A stretch of 64,000 nt of DNA from Notospermus geniculatus (GCA_002633025.1 NMRB01001094.1:68594-132593); one strand, 5' to 3'; counted from the first letter of the stretch, positions 36,544 to 48,624 are shown. Program-made: numbers and translations. The notes: a model not told the origin generated them from the sequence alone.

Positions 36544-37595
36544 TGGAGTTATTTTGGTTCATTCTCGTTCATATCTTGTGCGACTTATGACGGGTTTTGC
36601 TGTGATAGGTCACAAATGTCACAAAAAATATTTCCACCATCACTTACATGTATCTCAACTAAAAACTGCACTTGCCATATTATCATCTAAGACTTTGTGG
36701 CAATGATTTCCAATTCGTTCAGCAAACCACCTGAACTCTCAACAACGATTTCTCCTAATTAACTCAGCGCTAAATATTTCATCTTATTAACCTTCCAACA
36801 GTCACTTTATTAGATCGTACGACAGAATTTCAGGAACCAATTTAGGGGGAGAGGAAATGATAGAATCTCCACCCTAATAGGCTCGGCATATTAGACGCTG
36901 TGTTCACAGCTAAGTATGCACACCAGGCTCAGAAGCAAAGAGGCAATTATTGAGAAGTTATGATGAGCAAGGTAGGAGGGATCTATAGGATAATGCCGGG
37001 TTTCACCAGACATCAGCAGACATGGGTTTGGTGGCAATAATGGTAACAAATTCATGTCTGTGGGAAGTGTGCGCTGCAAGCTGGTTGCAGACAATACAAG
37101 TTCATGTTTGCAAGATTGGAAATTGAGTCTAGTTGTGTAACTCGCCCAGAGATGAGGTAGCATGCCTTGATTTCAGCTCAAAGACATGGCTAGCAGAGCT
37201 GGGTTTTCCTGAGATTTTATGTCCACAGTTGTCATGTGCTACCACCTTCTACCAGTTCCCCCCTCAGGATCAAGACTGTGTTTTGGGGGAGGCATAGTTT
37301 GTTCAATGGGGGTGGGGGTGGGTGGGGGGTTGCTTTGTTGCTCAGGCAGCACTGCATTGATGGTCCTGAAAAATAGGAGGACTTTATTGTTTCTGGCGTA
37401 CGTTTGAATTTCAAAAGCAAGATGAGACACCATCAACCATTCTGGATGAGAAAATATTATCTGCTGAAATAAATACATCTCTTATCCTCTCATTTACCCA
37501 AGATAATAACTTAATTGATGGATACTAATGCACCTGTCATCACAAACTCGTAAACCATGGCGGCAAATTAACAGTGTGTTAATTTTTTATTTTGG
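36544..37595. other. Non-coding stretch with a G-quadruplex tract
   Basis: At 37308-37329 four long G-runs (5, 5, 3 and 6) are separated by single T bases, a very strong G4 pattern on the plus strand. No gene or repeat family is seen elsewhere in this stretch. Confidence 0.6.
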
Positions 37596-38169
37596 AACCA
37601 GTATAATCAACTCACGCGATGCATAAGTCATGACCAGTTGGCGGCAAAAGATACAATCTACTGCCAAACGATCATGGAGGATATTGGACTTAAATATTGT
37701 ATAACGTTCCAATGATATCTCGCTCAATAATGTTGTATTGCGATATAAATTTTTAATGGACGTTAGAAATCTGAAATTGGTTCCGCGGCAAACGGTGACA
37801 CAAATTGTCAGAGCGTGAGAGTCCGCTTGTTCGGTTGTCATAGAAACGGTGATATTGTCACCCAAATTACTTGGACCCGGGCGTCGCCTGCTGACATTTT
37901 GGCACTCAAGAAAAGCAATTACAGCGAAATTAAATTCTCATTGGGTGCCCTGCTCAAGTACGCTACCAATTCATCCGTTAAAGAATTGATATTCGTATAT
38001 AGTGAGTAAATTGCTGTCACGAATTTTCATTGATTTTAAAAAAATAATCAATCATATAGGGTTGAATTATTTTTCAAACAGCTGAAATATCAAACATGCA
38101 CAGATCATGGAATATAAGATCAAATCTCAAGGGAATAGGACTCGATTAATTCTAAGTAATGTTTAAAGC
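37596..38169. repeat. 574-bp direct repeat, copy 1
   Basis: From AACCAGTATAATCAACTCAC to AGTAATGTTTAAAGC. The copy at 38522-39095 has exactly the same length; I found about five substitutions and no indel. The ends are not TG...CA and there is no primer-binding site after copy 1, so LTRs are unlikely. A 92-codon minus frame is open in both copies but has no recognisable domain. Confidence 0.92.
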
Positions 38170-38521
38170 TGACGTGAACGAACGAAAAGCCCCCATGCGA
38201 CAAGCAAGAGAATTGCAAACGCCCTGCAAACACCTCAAACGAAGGCTTAGGACATGATAGACACCACGAGGCCAGGAGGGCGCCACTTTATTTGTCTCTG
38301 AGCTGTCAAGGTGTCAACATCCTCTGGGGAGCTCCTGCTGAACACTTTTTTTGAAAGAAAAAAGTTTGACCCAGCAGGGAATCGAACCCGCGCCTTGTTA
38401 TCTCTGTTCCACCGTGTTCCCCATTCGACCAACGAACTTGTTGGAACACTTCGCATATTTTCTTTTATTCGTAGTATTATTACGTAAGTCGAAGGCCTAC
38501 GTCCATGACAAACACAAATCA
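38170..38521 (-). other. 352-bp spacer with a tRNA-like segment
   Basis: Sits between the two 574-bp repeats. On the minus strand TTGGTCGAATGGGGAACACG and GCGCGGGTTCGATTCCCTGC resemble a tRNA D-region and T-arm; the B-box GGTTCGATTCC is perfect. I read it as a SINE-like insertion, with a decayed tRNA as alternative. The repeat plus spacer gives a tandem unit of 926 bp. Confidence 0.55.
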
Positions 38522-39095
38522 AACCAGTATAATCAACTCACGCGATGCATAAGTCATGACCAGTTGGCGGCAAAAGATACAATCTACTGCCAAACGATCA
38601 TGGAGGATATTGGGCTTAAATATTGTATAACGTTCCAATGATATCTCGCTCAATAATGTTGTATTGCGATATAAATTTTTAATGGACGTTAGAAATCTGA
38701 AATTGGTTCCGCGGCAAACGGTGACACAAATTGTCAGAGCGTGAGAGTCCGCTTGTTCGGTTGTCATAGAAACAGTGATATTGTCACCCAAATTACTTGG
38801 ACCCGGGCGTCGCCTGCTGACATTTTGGCACTCAAGAAAAGCAATTACAGCGAAATTAAATTCTCATTGGGTGCCCTGCTCAAGTACGCTACCAACTCAT
38901 CCGTTAAAGAATTGATATTCGTATATAGTGAGTAAATTGCTATCACGAATTTTCATTGATTTTAAAAAAATAATCAATCATATAGGGTTGAATTATTTTT
39001 CAAACAGCTGAAATATCAAACATGCACAGATCATGGAATATAAGATCAAATCTCAAGGGAATAGGACTCAATTAATTCTAAGTAATGTTTAAAGC
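38522..39095. repeat. 574-bp direct repeat, copy 2
   Basis: Second copy of 37596-38169. Differences include GGACTTAAAT to GGGCTTAAAT and AAACGGTGAT to AAACAGTGAT. Their scarcity points to a recent duplication or ongoing gene conversion. Confidence 0.92.
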
Positions 39096-39142
39096 CATCT
39101 TTACAATCACCATCCTGCATTCGATGTTTTTCCATCAGGGCT

Positions 39143-39413
39143 CACAGAAGAAAAAAAATCAACTCGAGTGGAGACTCAGAGTCTCACTTTAGGGACAAAA
39201 TGGTTCGAAACACTTTTTGACTCAAAATGAAACAGAAAATATTTCGGCCCGAGACAATGACACCTCGTTCCGAGGGAAAATATTTCGGGCCGAGTTGTTA
39301 TTGTCTCGGGCCGAAATATTTTCTGTTTCATTTTGAGTCAAAAAGTGTTTCGAACCATTTTGTCCCTAAAGTGAGACTCTGAGTCTCCACTCGAGTTGAT
39401 TTTTTTTTCTGTG
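39143..39413. mobile_element. Long foldback element, family F2
   Basis: A 271-bp near-perfect inverted repeat. The left arm 39143-39258 begins CACAGAAG; the right arm 39300-39413 ends TTTTTTCTGTG; a 41-bp loop lies between. The arms share AACTCGAGTGGAGACTCAGA and ATGGTTCGAAACAC. CT flanks both sides, and the uninterrupted SINE reading CAGGGCTGAAGCC or close to it supports a 2-bp duplication. The loop repeats part of the arm (GAAAATATTTCGGGCCGAG). No coding capacity. Confidence 0.88.
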
Positions 39414-39472
39414 CTGAAGCCAAAGCATCATTGGCTCTTGTAAGTACCCGAGGCCATCTCGAGCAACTCATA

Positions 39473-39590
39473 GGGTTGTATTTTAGAAGGTTCCTTAACG
39501 TTAAGGTCGACCTTAAGTCTATTGTAAAACCATCGAGAACAATTGATTTAAGGTGGACCTTTATGTTAAGGAACGTTCTAAATAAGGCCC
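39473..39590. mobile_element. Foldback MITE, family F1, copy 2
   Basis: A 118-bp element. The left end is GGGTTGTATTTTAGAAGG; the complement of the right end is GGGCCTTATTTAGAACG. It is flanked by ATA on both sides (39470-39472, 39591-39593), and the intact SINE at this place reads CAACTCATGTTCCTC, which supports the boundaries. Same family as 9129-9247. Confidence 0.87.
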
Positions 39591-39678
39591 ATATTCCTCA
39601 CTTAGAATAGGGCTGGATTCGAACCCTGGACCTGCCACTTGGGAAGGCAATGTGATAACCAGTAGGTTATCAAGACTG

Positions 39679-41279
39679 ATCACGGTCGACCACTTTTCTG
39701 GCAGCTCAAGACAAAATTCATCAGCACTAAGGGATAGACTCGTCATTCTCAAACCACCCCACACAAAAGGCGGATGTAAGTCATCGTTAAACAATGAGTG
39801 GACATCACCTTTAAGAATACGACAAATTAAATTAAAGCTATTTATCAAGATTAGAAATAAACTGCCAAGTGACACACTGGATGTCTTCTCTGATGCATAA
39901 ATTTACGAAAACTGATTATGCACATTGCCACAAATCCCAGATCTTATCTCAAATATTGCTGGCAGAAATATAAAATTCAGTTGCCGGGAGATCAGACACG
40001 GTCGCAACCTATCCCATCATCTCTGGTTTCATCACTATTATTAAACATCACCACCCGATCGTCTTCGGCCATTAAACTAAATCTGAATTTTAGATTCACG
40101 GACAGGGAGAATTTTATGACCATGCAGTTCTTTTCGCATAAAGGTTGATGAACTTCAGTGTGATGTTGATGTAGAGTTGCTGTGGGATATTCAGTGAGTG
40201 CACACCAACGAGATTAAATCCTAGGCCCAATTCCTTGTACATTGAGCACAACTGACCAACCTTCATCCGCGTATCTTCCAGGTACCGGTACGTCACACAA
40301 AAGCAACGCTTCAATTCATTGCATATGGTACGAGTAGGCCTACGTCACGCTCTCTTCTGTGTGACGTCCGCGCACCACCGGCGAATGACGTTACGTCTTC
40401 ATGGCTACAAGTGGCAATTTCTGGGTAACCAGGTCTTACCCAGAAATAATCACTTACATTTCATTTTCAACATCACCAAATTTGTAAATGTTCAAAATCC
40501 TATCTCAAAACAAGGTGATCTACATAATTGCAAGGTTACGGAGACCCAGTCCCATAAATTCCCAAGCACTACCCACATTTCAATATTCCACATCTCGCTC
40601 CCTCGAAGATGAAACACCATCAATCAAGTATATTCCACTTCTTCAATTAAATTTTAAGCTATATGTCTCGGCCGAAGCAATTTTTACAATAATACCAACA
40701 TTCGTATAGATACTTCATACAACAGTAATAACATACCCCGGGGAACGAGCTGTATTAAATTAAATTAAAAATTTTCATGAAAAAGTAATAGAACACACAA
40801 GTATTTGCTAACACTTGATTTCCCATTGGGTTGAATATCTTTGATATTGCGCTATTAAAACAGCGATCCAGTTCTGCCGAATATTTCTCCCGGATTTTCG
40901 TTGATGTCACATATGGATTTGAACTGACGCATGTTTTATTTGATGTACTGGTTTTCTTCTTCCGTAGATGACGTTTGGCAATCATATGCAACAACAATCA
41001 GATTTTATCAGAGCCAGTTCAAATACAGTGCTCTAGAGCACATGATGTTTAAAATCCAGGATGTGACTTCATGAAGTTTGACATGGCAGAAATCAAGTTA
41101 AAATAGGTCTTCCATCACCACCATAGGCAAGAAGCGCTGCAGTCATAGACATCAGACTTGTGTCCCAGAAGTCCCCTTAGTTTTACAGCTTTGTACACAG
41201 CAATGTTCCTTCCTGCTGCAGGAACGGTGAGAGCCTCTTCGTGACCTTCCATAACTGCTAAACTGGCATCCAATCACTG
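39679..41279. other. Non-coding stretch
   Basis: AT-rich, short frames only. No gene, RNA or repeat family recognised. Confidence 0.45.
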
Positions 41280-42195
41280 TCGACATTCTGATTTTCGACT
41301 TCTGCATTTGGTGGGGACACTCCTGCCAAACGTCTGCCATTTCTACAGCTGGTTTCACAGCTATTGCAAAGTGGGGACACTCTTGTGATCCTTCTGTTTT
41401 TCAACTGCTACATTCAGCACACAAGGTGGAGATACTCTGTGATCCTTCTCTTTTTCAATTGCTACATTTATTTCCATCCAAAGTGGGGACAATCTGTGAT
41501 CCTTCTCTTTTTCAACAGCTACATTTGGCATCCAAAATGGGGACACTGAGATCCTTCTGGTTTTCAACCGCTAGATTTGGCAGACAAAGTGGGGACACTC
41601 TGTGATCTTCTCTTTTCAACTGCTATATTAGACATACAAAGTTGGGACAGTCTGTCATCCTTCTGTTCCTACATTTGACACCTGATGTGGTGACATTCTG
41701 TCATGTCTGTGATTCTTCTGTTTTCTACCTGCTACATTTGGAACCCAATGTGGGTACACTCTCTCCAGCTTCTGTTTTTCAACTACTTCATGCGGCATAC
41801 AAAGTTGGGACAATCTGTGTCCGTTCCGTTTTTCAACTGCTATATTTGGCACCCAATGTGGGGACAATCAGCGATCCTTCTGTATATCTACATGTATATC
41901 TGGGGATGCTCTGCAGGCCTTCTATTTTTCAACTGCTACACTTTGCACACAAAGCGGGGACCACTTGTGATCCTTCTGTTTTTCAACTGCTACATTTGCC
42001 ACCCAAATTGAGGACAATCAGCGATCCTTCTGTTTTTTAACTGCTACATGTATATCTGGGGATGCTCTGCAGGCCTTCTATTTTTCAACTGCTACACACT
42101 GCACACAAAGTGGGGACACTGTCTGTGATCCTTCTGTTCTTCTGCTGCTACGTTCAACACCAAGTTGGGGTCAGTTTTTCAACTGCAACACTGCT
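41280..42195. repeat. Large minisatellite, about 15 units of 50-58 bp
   Basis: Tandem units of the form GTGGGGACA..CTGTGATCCTTCTGTTTTTCAACTGCTACATTTGG..CAAA. Units vary in length. A distinctive variant, GGGGATGCTCTGCAGGCCTT, occurs at about 41902 and 42058, one three-unit step (about 155 bp) apart, pointing to a higher-order repeat. The repeated hydrophobic peptides in all frames are by-products. Confidence 0.92.
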
Positions 42196-44057
42196 GGTTC
42201 GTTCCTTGACTACAGGCATCACCAGGCACAATGAACTCTGAGGATAGTACCACTAGGTGACCATTGGCCAGAAGAACGAGGTTAACAACTGACATGTACT
42301 ATGACAATGATCACATAGAAAAAATCATGACGACAATGCAATGTGATACAGGATCACCGAGATCTGGCTCATAAGACACAATACCACATGGTTCATTTGT
42401 TTTATTATGCCGAATAAATAACGCATGAACGCAGCGAAAATGAAGCCGCCCGGCCAAATTACAGCGACCAGCTCGTGTAATTTAGGGCAAGGTGCCGAAC
42501 GAATATTAATTAAATCACTCCAAGTGTAATGGGAAAATGTGACCTGAATGAGCTGTGCTAAGAAATGAATGCTTCAGTGATGCAGAGAGGAGTACGAAAC
42601 GCTGAGCCTGAGACCTGACACGGACGAGACGATACGAAGTTTGTCGGCAAGAGGCATTTTGTCAATTCTCTCTGCCGCAAACATTCCGAATTGTGCATTA
42701 ATTCCAATAGTCGAAACAGCGAGCCAATTTTGTGAAGTCCATAAGCCACGATCAAGTTTAAACTTACAAACCCAGGAGAGTTTTGACCCACTGGGTGGAG
42801 CTGGCTGAGAAAATAAAAGAAGTAAAACCTCGTACTTGAAGGATGCCCTCATTACCTGAGTGAGAGAGGAGCCCTAATCATGCTGTTGGCGGATTGCTGG
42901 ATAAGGCAATTGAGGACCAATGACTTCGCTTCACAAAACTGGCTCTGCAGCCAAAACTACTGGACTGAATCAAGGTATCTTGGTGTCATTTTTCTCCTGG
43001 AAAGATTCTGTATCCATTCATACTGAAGGTTTCGGAGAATGAGCGGTGGTGAAGTGCCTTTTTTGTGGGGCCACCCTGTATGCTTATCTTGTTTTCGTTC
43101 CAGTTCTCACACAATTTCATGCTGGGAACTGCACAACTCTACAAACCCATCAAATCTGCCATCCCCTATTGTCCCAGCTCCAGTTGCCATCATTGGTAGA
43201 TTTAGTTACTCATGAATGGTGCCTGATTTTCCCAATCTGTTCAGGGTTGATCTCATTTTCTCATGAACTCAGCGAAATTATTCCCACTATTTGATCAATT
43301 CTATAGCCAATCTCCAACTGGTTCCCACATTGGTAATATCTACTGCACCAGGATCAGGTCAGGGAGTAAGTGTATCCAGATAGGTTTTCATCACGGCAAT
43401 ATTTTTCAACATTAGGGCCAGGAAGACCTTGCTTGCCTTTGAAATACTGAAAGCAATACGGGGGGCTCGCTGCATTGCAGTGCGTCACACCAGACAACCC
43501 ACTGCATCAGTGGGGGAGAGTAATGGGTATGCTGCAATTCGATTTGGCCAGGTATTTGTACCTCTCGGTCTCGAGCCCGACGCTCAAGCACTGCACTCCT
43601 TGTATGGACATGTACTACATCCCATAATCCCTCTAAATAGTCAAATTACCGCACACCGACGAATTGGATTCCAGAGAACATGAAGCAATACCTTTTAAAG
43701 TGCCCAATAATCATCAAAATAAACCAAGTTCTACTCATTAAAGAGTTCTGGAGGCCAAATCGAAGGTAATATTCCCCTGTAGCAATCAAGCCATACAGAT
43801 AACACACAAATTGATCTAGAATTACCCTTCAAAGGCTTTTGATGGGGAAAATTATACACGAAATCACATGTATCATTACTATGGTTACGGTATCAAGACG
43901 AAGGAAGATATTCCAACTTCTCACTAATTGGCAATTAGCTTCTCTGAACTGAAAGTTCTCTAGAAAGCCAGAAGCTGTTATACTGTGTATTTAATTCACT
44001 GAAAGTTGTACTGCAATCTGACCTTTTTGCTTTGAAAGCGACGCCTGATGAGTGTTG
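42196..44057. other. Non-coding stretch, candidate regulatory
   Basis: 42340-42560 is a compact block with TTTTATTATG, AATTAATTAAATCA and similar cores. Elsewhere short frames only; the 84-codon plus frame at 43429-43683 is not recognised. Confidence 0.4.
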
Positions 44058-44115
44058 TCACAATGGTGTAGTGGCAACACCCACACTTGCAATTATGAGG
44101 TCATGAGTTCAATCT
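44058..44115 (+). mobile_element. tRNA-like SINE head
   Basis: AATGGTGTAGTGGCAACACC gives an A-box region and GTCATGAGTTCAATCTCG a B-box-like segment about 35 bases on. Body not delimited. Confidence 0.5.
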
Positions 44116-44249
44116 CGTCATGCCAATGGCCTTAAACAAGGAATGTCAGAGTGATTTTTGCATGCATCAGGGTTCCCATGGTCACAGGCGAGTTTGTAGT
44201 TAAGATTCGAATGGCGATTTCTAGGGAAGAATCTCCCAATTTACATCCG

Positions 44250-44333
44250 ATGACAAAAGATGTTGCCAACCCTAACCCCGACCGGGCCCCGACCCTAGAA
44301 CTAACAACTGGAGGGCAAAATGGGAAGACACCG
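44250..44333. mobile_element. Telomere-motif MITE, family M1, copy 4, partial
   Basis: The right half of the family is present (CCAACCCTAACCCCGACC, then GGAGGGCAAAATGGGAAGAC). A clear left arm is absent, so this is a truncated or rearranged copy. Confidence 0.65.
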
Positions 44334-45514
44334 TTTTTCACTGCTACTGATTTTTGCTTTTACTCTCAAGCGGAGATCCATGACACATTTGCAATTTGAG
44401 CTGAAACAGTCATGACAGTCAATGGCATCAGCCTTCATCAGCAGATTTCAACCAATCTAAACCAATGAATTATTCACTGCGAAGCATTATGAGATCATAT
44501 TCAGAGACAGGTGGACCGTAAAGTACCTGGTAGTGGGTGGCGATGCAAAACTACGCTAAATCACGCAGAGTCAATATTGACTCGAAGAAGTTCCTTGCAC
44601 TTTCGTCTGACAGCCCAAGACACCTAGTCTAATCAAGAAAATGGAAGGACCAATGAGAAGTGGCCAAAAAATGCCCGAAATAGCACACCCCGAATAAGCA
44701 CTCAGTGATAATTGGACAAACCTTATACAGCATTCATTAACTCAATTGTCATTTATGCACAACCAACCACACACAACAAAGCCATCGACAAATGAAAACG
44801 TGAAGTAATTGAAGATGAGAAAAAATCATAAATTGATTAAAATAACTGGCCCGGGGCCGGAGGTATTCATTCAATCTAGATAATTGGTGAGTAGTGATAG
44901 ACCAGTGTTCCATGACATCAGCACGATCACATATTTAGATGGCCTAGCTGTCACGTACTTTTTCTTCCTTTACCCCAAGTAGGGCCTACATTGTTGGGAG
45001 GAATTGCCAAAGTTCAGATCACATAACAGACACGTATCCAGAGGGTCCGGACCCCCTCTGGGGCCACAGATTTTTTTTACTCGTATCACTTCAAGTGAGT
45101 GTAAATGACAGGGAGAGGGGCAACTAGGTGAAGGGTCTAGCGGGTCCTCGAGACTTCGAACCCCTGCTCTGATATAGATGTATTACCGCTATAGTTCTGT
45201 TTTTAGGTATCCGTTGCTGGGTGTGGCGGATGCCACCAGGTTCACTCAGTCAAGACATGTTCAAGGCTGAAATGCTGGGAAATGGCGTCTTCAGTGTGCA
45301 GATTTTACAAAATTTCCTACGCAAGGGCGGACACCCCCTTGCGCTTCCCCCTCCGGCTCCACCCTTGACGACCCTCGATCCCCTGGACCCCCCTCTGCTC
45401 AAAAACCTGGACATGCGCCTGCATAACTGACACCTGTGTGACGAGGCTGTGTTACCCACAAGACGGCTTCATCATACTGAACCCTCACAAAACATTCCAA
45501 AAGTTGCCACACAT
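44334..45514. other. Non-coding stretch with repeat-like segments
   Basis: 45030-45440 contains GGTCCGGACCCCCTCTGGGG and a C-rich run CCTGGACCCCCCTCTGCTC, which looks like worn dispersed repeat sequence. No gene. Confidence 0.4.
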
Positions 45515-45634
45515 TGGGTCATATGAATAAAGACAAGCAAATGCTTTTACTTGAATTTTGCAATACAAATGCAGAATGCAATGCTGTACAGATCTGAAGT
45601 AAAAGCATTTGCTTGTCTTTATTCATATGACCCA
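45515..45634. mobile_element. Perfect 38-bp inverted repeat, probable MITE
   Basis: The left arm 45515-45552 (TGGGTCATATGAATAAAGAC onward) and right arm 45597-45634 are exact reverse complements over 38 bp, with a 44-bp spacer. The total of 120 bp is the size of other foldback elements here. No clean target duplication is visible. A microRNA-type precursor is less likely because the pairing is perfect and the loop long. Confidence 0.8.
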
Positions 45635-47446
45635 TTGGCAGGATGTCTGTTGTTTTTTATTGGACGACAGTGTGCCGAGATTCAGCACTTACACTGAGAG
45701 CTGATAGCATCCCCCAAATTTTCAATGGGGTGGTGGGCATCAAAATTTACACACTGGCCATTTTGTTAGGTCGATGAGGCACCTCTAGTTTTGTCAAATC
45801 TTTGACAACCAGAGAACATATTCCACTTGATTCTGTGACAAAGGGCTTCAGGTAAGTCTACTAAGGTGTGTCAGGAGGAGGTGTACATCTATGACCAGCT
45901 GCTTCTTCGATGAGGGGTGTCATCATGACTACAGAAGACAAGCCAATGCCTCCCCCCAACCATGAATACGACACATTTTACTATCATTCAAGTGGGATTA
46001 CACCCCCAGGACAGGTACAACCACTGCCGTCACTGAAATTAACACAGATCCCCCAATGCCATTTCAGAAATGGGTCATTCGGTGCTACACCCCCCACATC
46101 AGAGGTTTGCCCATGATGCTGTCTCAAAAGTGGGAAGCCTACAGTGTATTTGATCTCCATCCTCCCTCTCCCTCCCCTCCCCAACCCCGACAGGTACATC
46201 AGGGAACAGGGAATACCAGAGCACCAGTCACAAATATTGAGTGAGAAGGTGCCCTTCTGCCATGGACAGATCTACACAGACACTCACTGCTGTCACAAAA
46301 CAGCAGAATGAAGCAAATGCCATTACGATACCCACTGACTTCTCCAAAACGTCCAAGCAGTCATCATGGTCACTGGTTCCTTTGATCCAAGTGCAGATGA
46401 CTTCTCATTCTTATCAAATCAATAAACTGTCCTCGATGCTTCAATCACTAACACAGCAAGAAGCCAAGCAGACGATACACGTAAACAAAATCGTAGAGCA
46501 GACGACACATTGAAAATGGCTGCAGAATTAAAATCACCCACCTTTCATCTGCACGCAATCGAATCAATCCAGAATGAAATCGGTACAAGTATCCATCAAG
46601 GGAAAAAGTCACGGAGAATTGAGATACGTATGATGTCCAGTTCGCTTGTACGACACACCATACAAGTCCCGTGCACTACCAACGAATGAATGTTACATCT
46701 AACGCTGACGAGCGATCATTGCGTACATCCTATCTCGGCGCGTACAAGTGATTGACTGAAGCTATTCCGCCTGGCATCGCTGGTTAATACAATCCAATAT
46801 CATATGGTCCATAATACTGGTGTCACAACCGCGTGGTTCGTTAATTTGATTTCTTCTCCTAATTTGATTAAAGTGCTGTTTTTCATCTGGTCGCCTCACC
46901 AGCGATATCGGCTCTAGAACTCATTTCATCTTCTGTGACTCAACTATCTTGCGCTGATCCGGAGCTCATTAAAAAACTGCCCTCGGCATTATGGGAGATC
47001 GTGCCAACCATTCACATGAATGGCCAGTGCCGTGGTTCATTCGGTGTTTGAATAAGCATTCTACAGAGGCACACTTGGGCGATTGTCCGCAACAAGAATT
47101 GGATAGTTACCGATGGAGTTTATACATCCTCGTGGACAAAATGGCTGGTTAATATTGAGTGGCACCCGCCTGTCTTTAATCACGGCGGCTGAGAATGGTT
47201 GGGGAGAGATAATGGGCAGCTAAGGTTGCCCAGCTTGCAGAGTCAGAGAATGAAAGATCAATGCACCATAGCACAGTAGCGATAACAGCGGCGTGTGGCA
47301 GAGTCAGGTGGATGTTTAAGTTCAGGTGGGTAGCGTAGGCGAGGCGGGACGCAGTCTCATTTAACACTGAATTCTTTTAAATTGAAATTGACTTTTTTTT
47401 TAAAAATTTAATAAAGGATCCTCTGTTTAAAAATGACATTCTGGTG
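45635..47446. other. Non-coding stretch
   Basis: Short frames without domains. 46740-47170 contains TTAATTTGATTTC and related AT-rich cores and may be regulatory. Confidence 0.4.
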
Positions 47447-48247
47447 GGGTAGCAACCTAGCAGTGGATTGATTCTTCACAGTAATTATTCAGGAACAATG
47501 CCGAGAAACGATATGAACTTTTTTCAGTTTATTTGTTCGTCGTATCTATTACAGCTTCCCACACACCTTGAGGGATCCGTCCATCCAGGAAATTTGAAAA
47601 GGAGGCCGCGAGACCTGCAAGTGCACCCTACTTAAGCATCTGAGGACGTGAATTAGAGACAAGAATGGCTGCAGAAAAGGGCCCTAACTTCACGACTATG
47701 CCTGACGTAGATGTCAGCCTTTGGGTATATCAATCTCATTCTTCCTTTGCCGTTGCGAGCTCATGGAGACTTCTCTGCCTGGAACGGAGAGTTGTTGGGG
47801 CTTCTTTGGCCCCCCAACCTTGCTGAAAATAAACCGGTGCTGTGGAGACAAAGCAAAGAACTCAAAATGGGGCATCCTCAAATTTGTCGATGTCTTGTAC
47901 CAGGCACAGGTCTGGTTGAAGCAGAACTCGCAGGGGCAATAGAGGAACAAAATATGTGCTCCAACATTGTCCGTATTAGCTCTCTGACGCAGTCACTGTA
48001 GCAGAAATGGCCTATTTTGCAAGTGCAAATGTTGGATGTTTGTCAGACTTGCAGGAAGAACCATCATCCCCAAGGTACGTTTCCAGCCAAGGAAGATGAA
48101 TTCAACAGGGTGGACCAGGACTAAGGCCAAGAGTGTGAGCCTAGGGACGAGCCAGAGGTCTTCTTTTGGACTGAATCACTTGACAGCAAGGACAATAAGT
48201 AACACATTTGATACACCTGAAAAAAATTTCCTGCAGAAAATTTTTTT

Positions 48248-48624
48248 CGGGATGCCCCCTCGGATCAGAGCCTGGGGACATCATGTGAACCCTTTTGTTC
48301 CTGGTACAAATAAAGTTACCGGATCTACTTGTCTTCACATCGGACAATACATGAGGTTTATCAGATTTGGGGACAATCTATCCTTAAGCAGGTAACTCAT
48401 TACCCAGGCGTTATCCTACGTGGTGTCTTATCAGAATTCAACAGACCCGTCTTAATTGAATCCAATTAACTCTTTTCTAAAGATGCATTAACATAATAAC
48501 TTTATTTAGGAACACCTTAATGCAAACCAATTAAGCGACACCCGTGAAATCGAATAATTAGGACGAGGTCTGTTATTACGGGTTTGTTGTGACCGTGCAT
48601 ACGCCGAGTGGTGTTGGACAATGG
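48248..48624. other. Block identical between D3 copies (1)
   Basis: 377 bp with no difference from 56629-57005, while flanking parts carry indels. The second half is rich in homeodomain-type cores: CTTAATTGAATCCAATTAAC, AATGCAAACCAATTAAGC (octamer-like next to CAATTA) and GAATAATTAGG. Candidate regulatory element, or a recent conversion tract. Confidence 0.5.

Larger units (their letters stand above)
39131..39678 (-). mobile_element. SINE family A, copy 6, twice interrupted and internally deleted
   Basis: SINE pieces at 39131-39142 (CCATCAGGGCT), 39416-39472 (GAAGCCAAAGCATCATTGGC to CAACTCATA) and 39594-39678 (TTCCTCACTT, then GATTCGAACCCTGGACCTG and the tRNA-like head). Foldback elements separate them at 39143-39413 and 39473-39590. 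The central body is also missing between CCTCACTT and the head. Confidence 0.85.

Noticed and set aside
37596-39095. 574-bp repeats as LTRs of a small retrotransposon
   Set aside because: No TG...CA ends, no primer-binding site, no polypurine tract, only 352 bp between them, and no clear target duplication.
45515-45634. microRNA precursor
   Set aside because: Perfect pairing over 38 bp, a 44-base loop and a size equal to local foldback elements favour a MITE.
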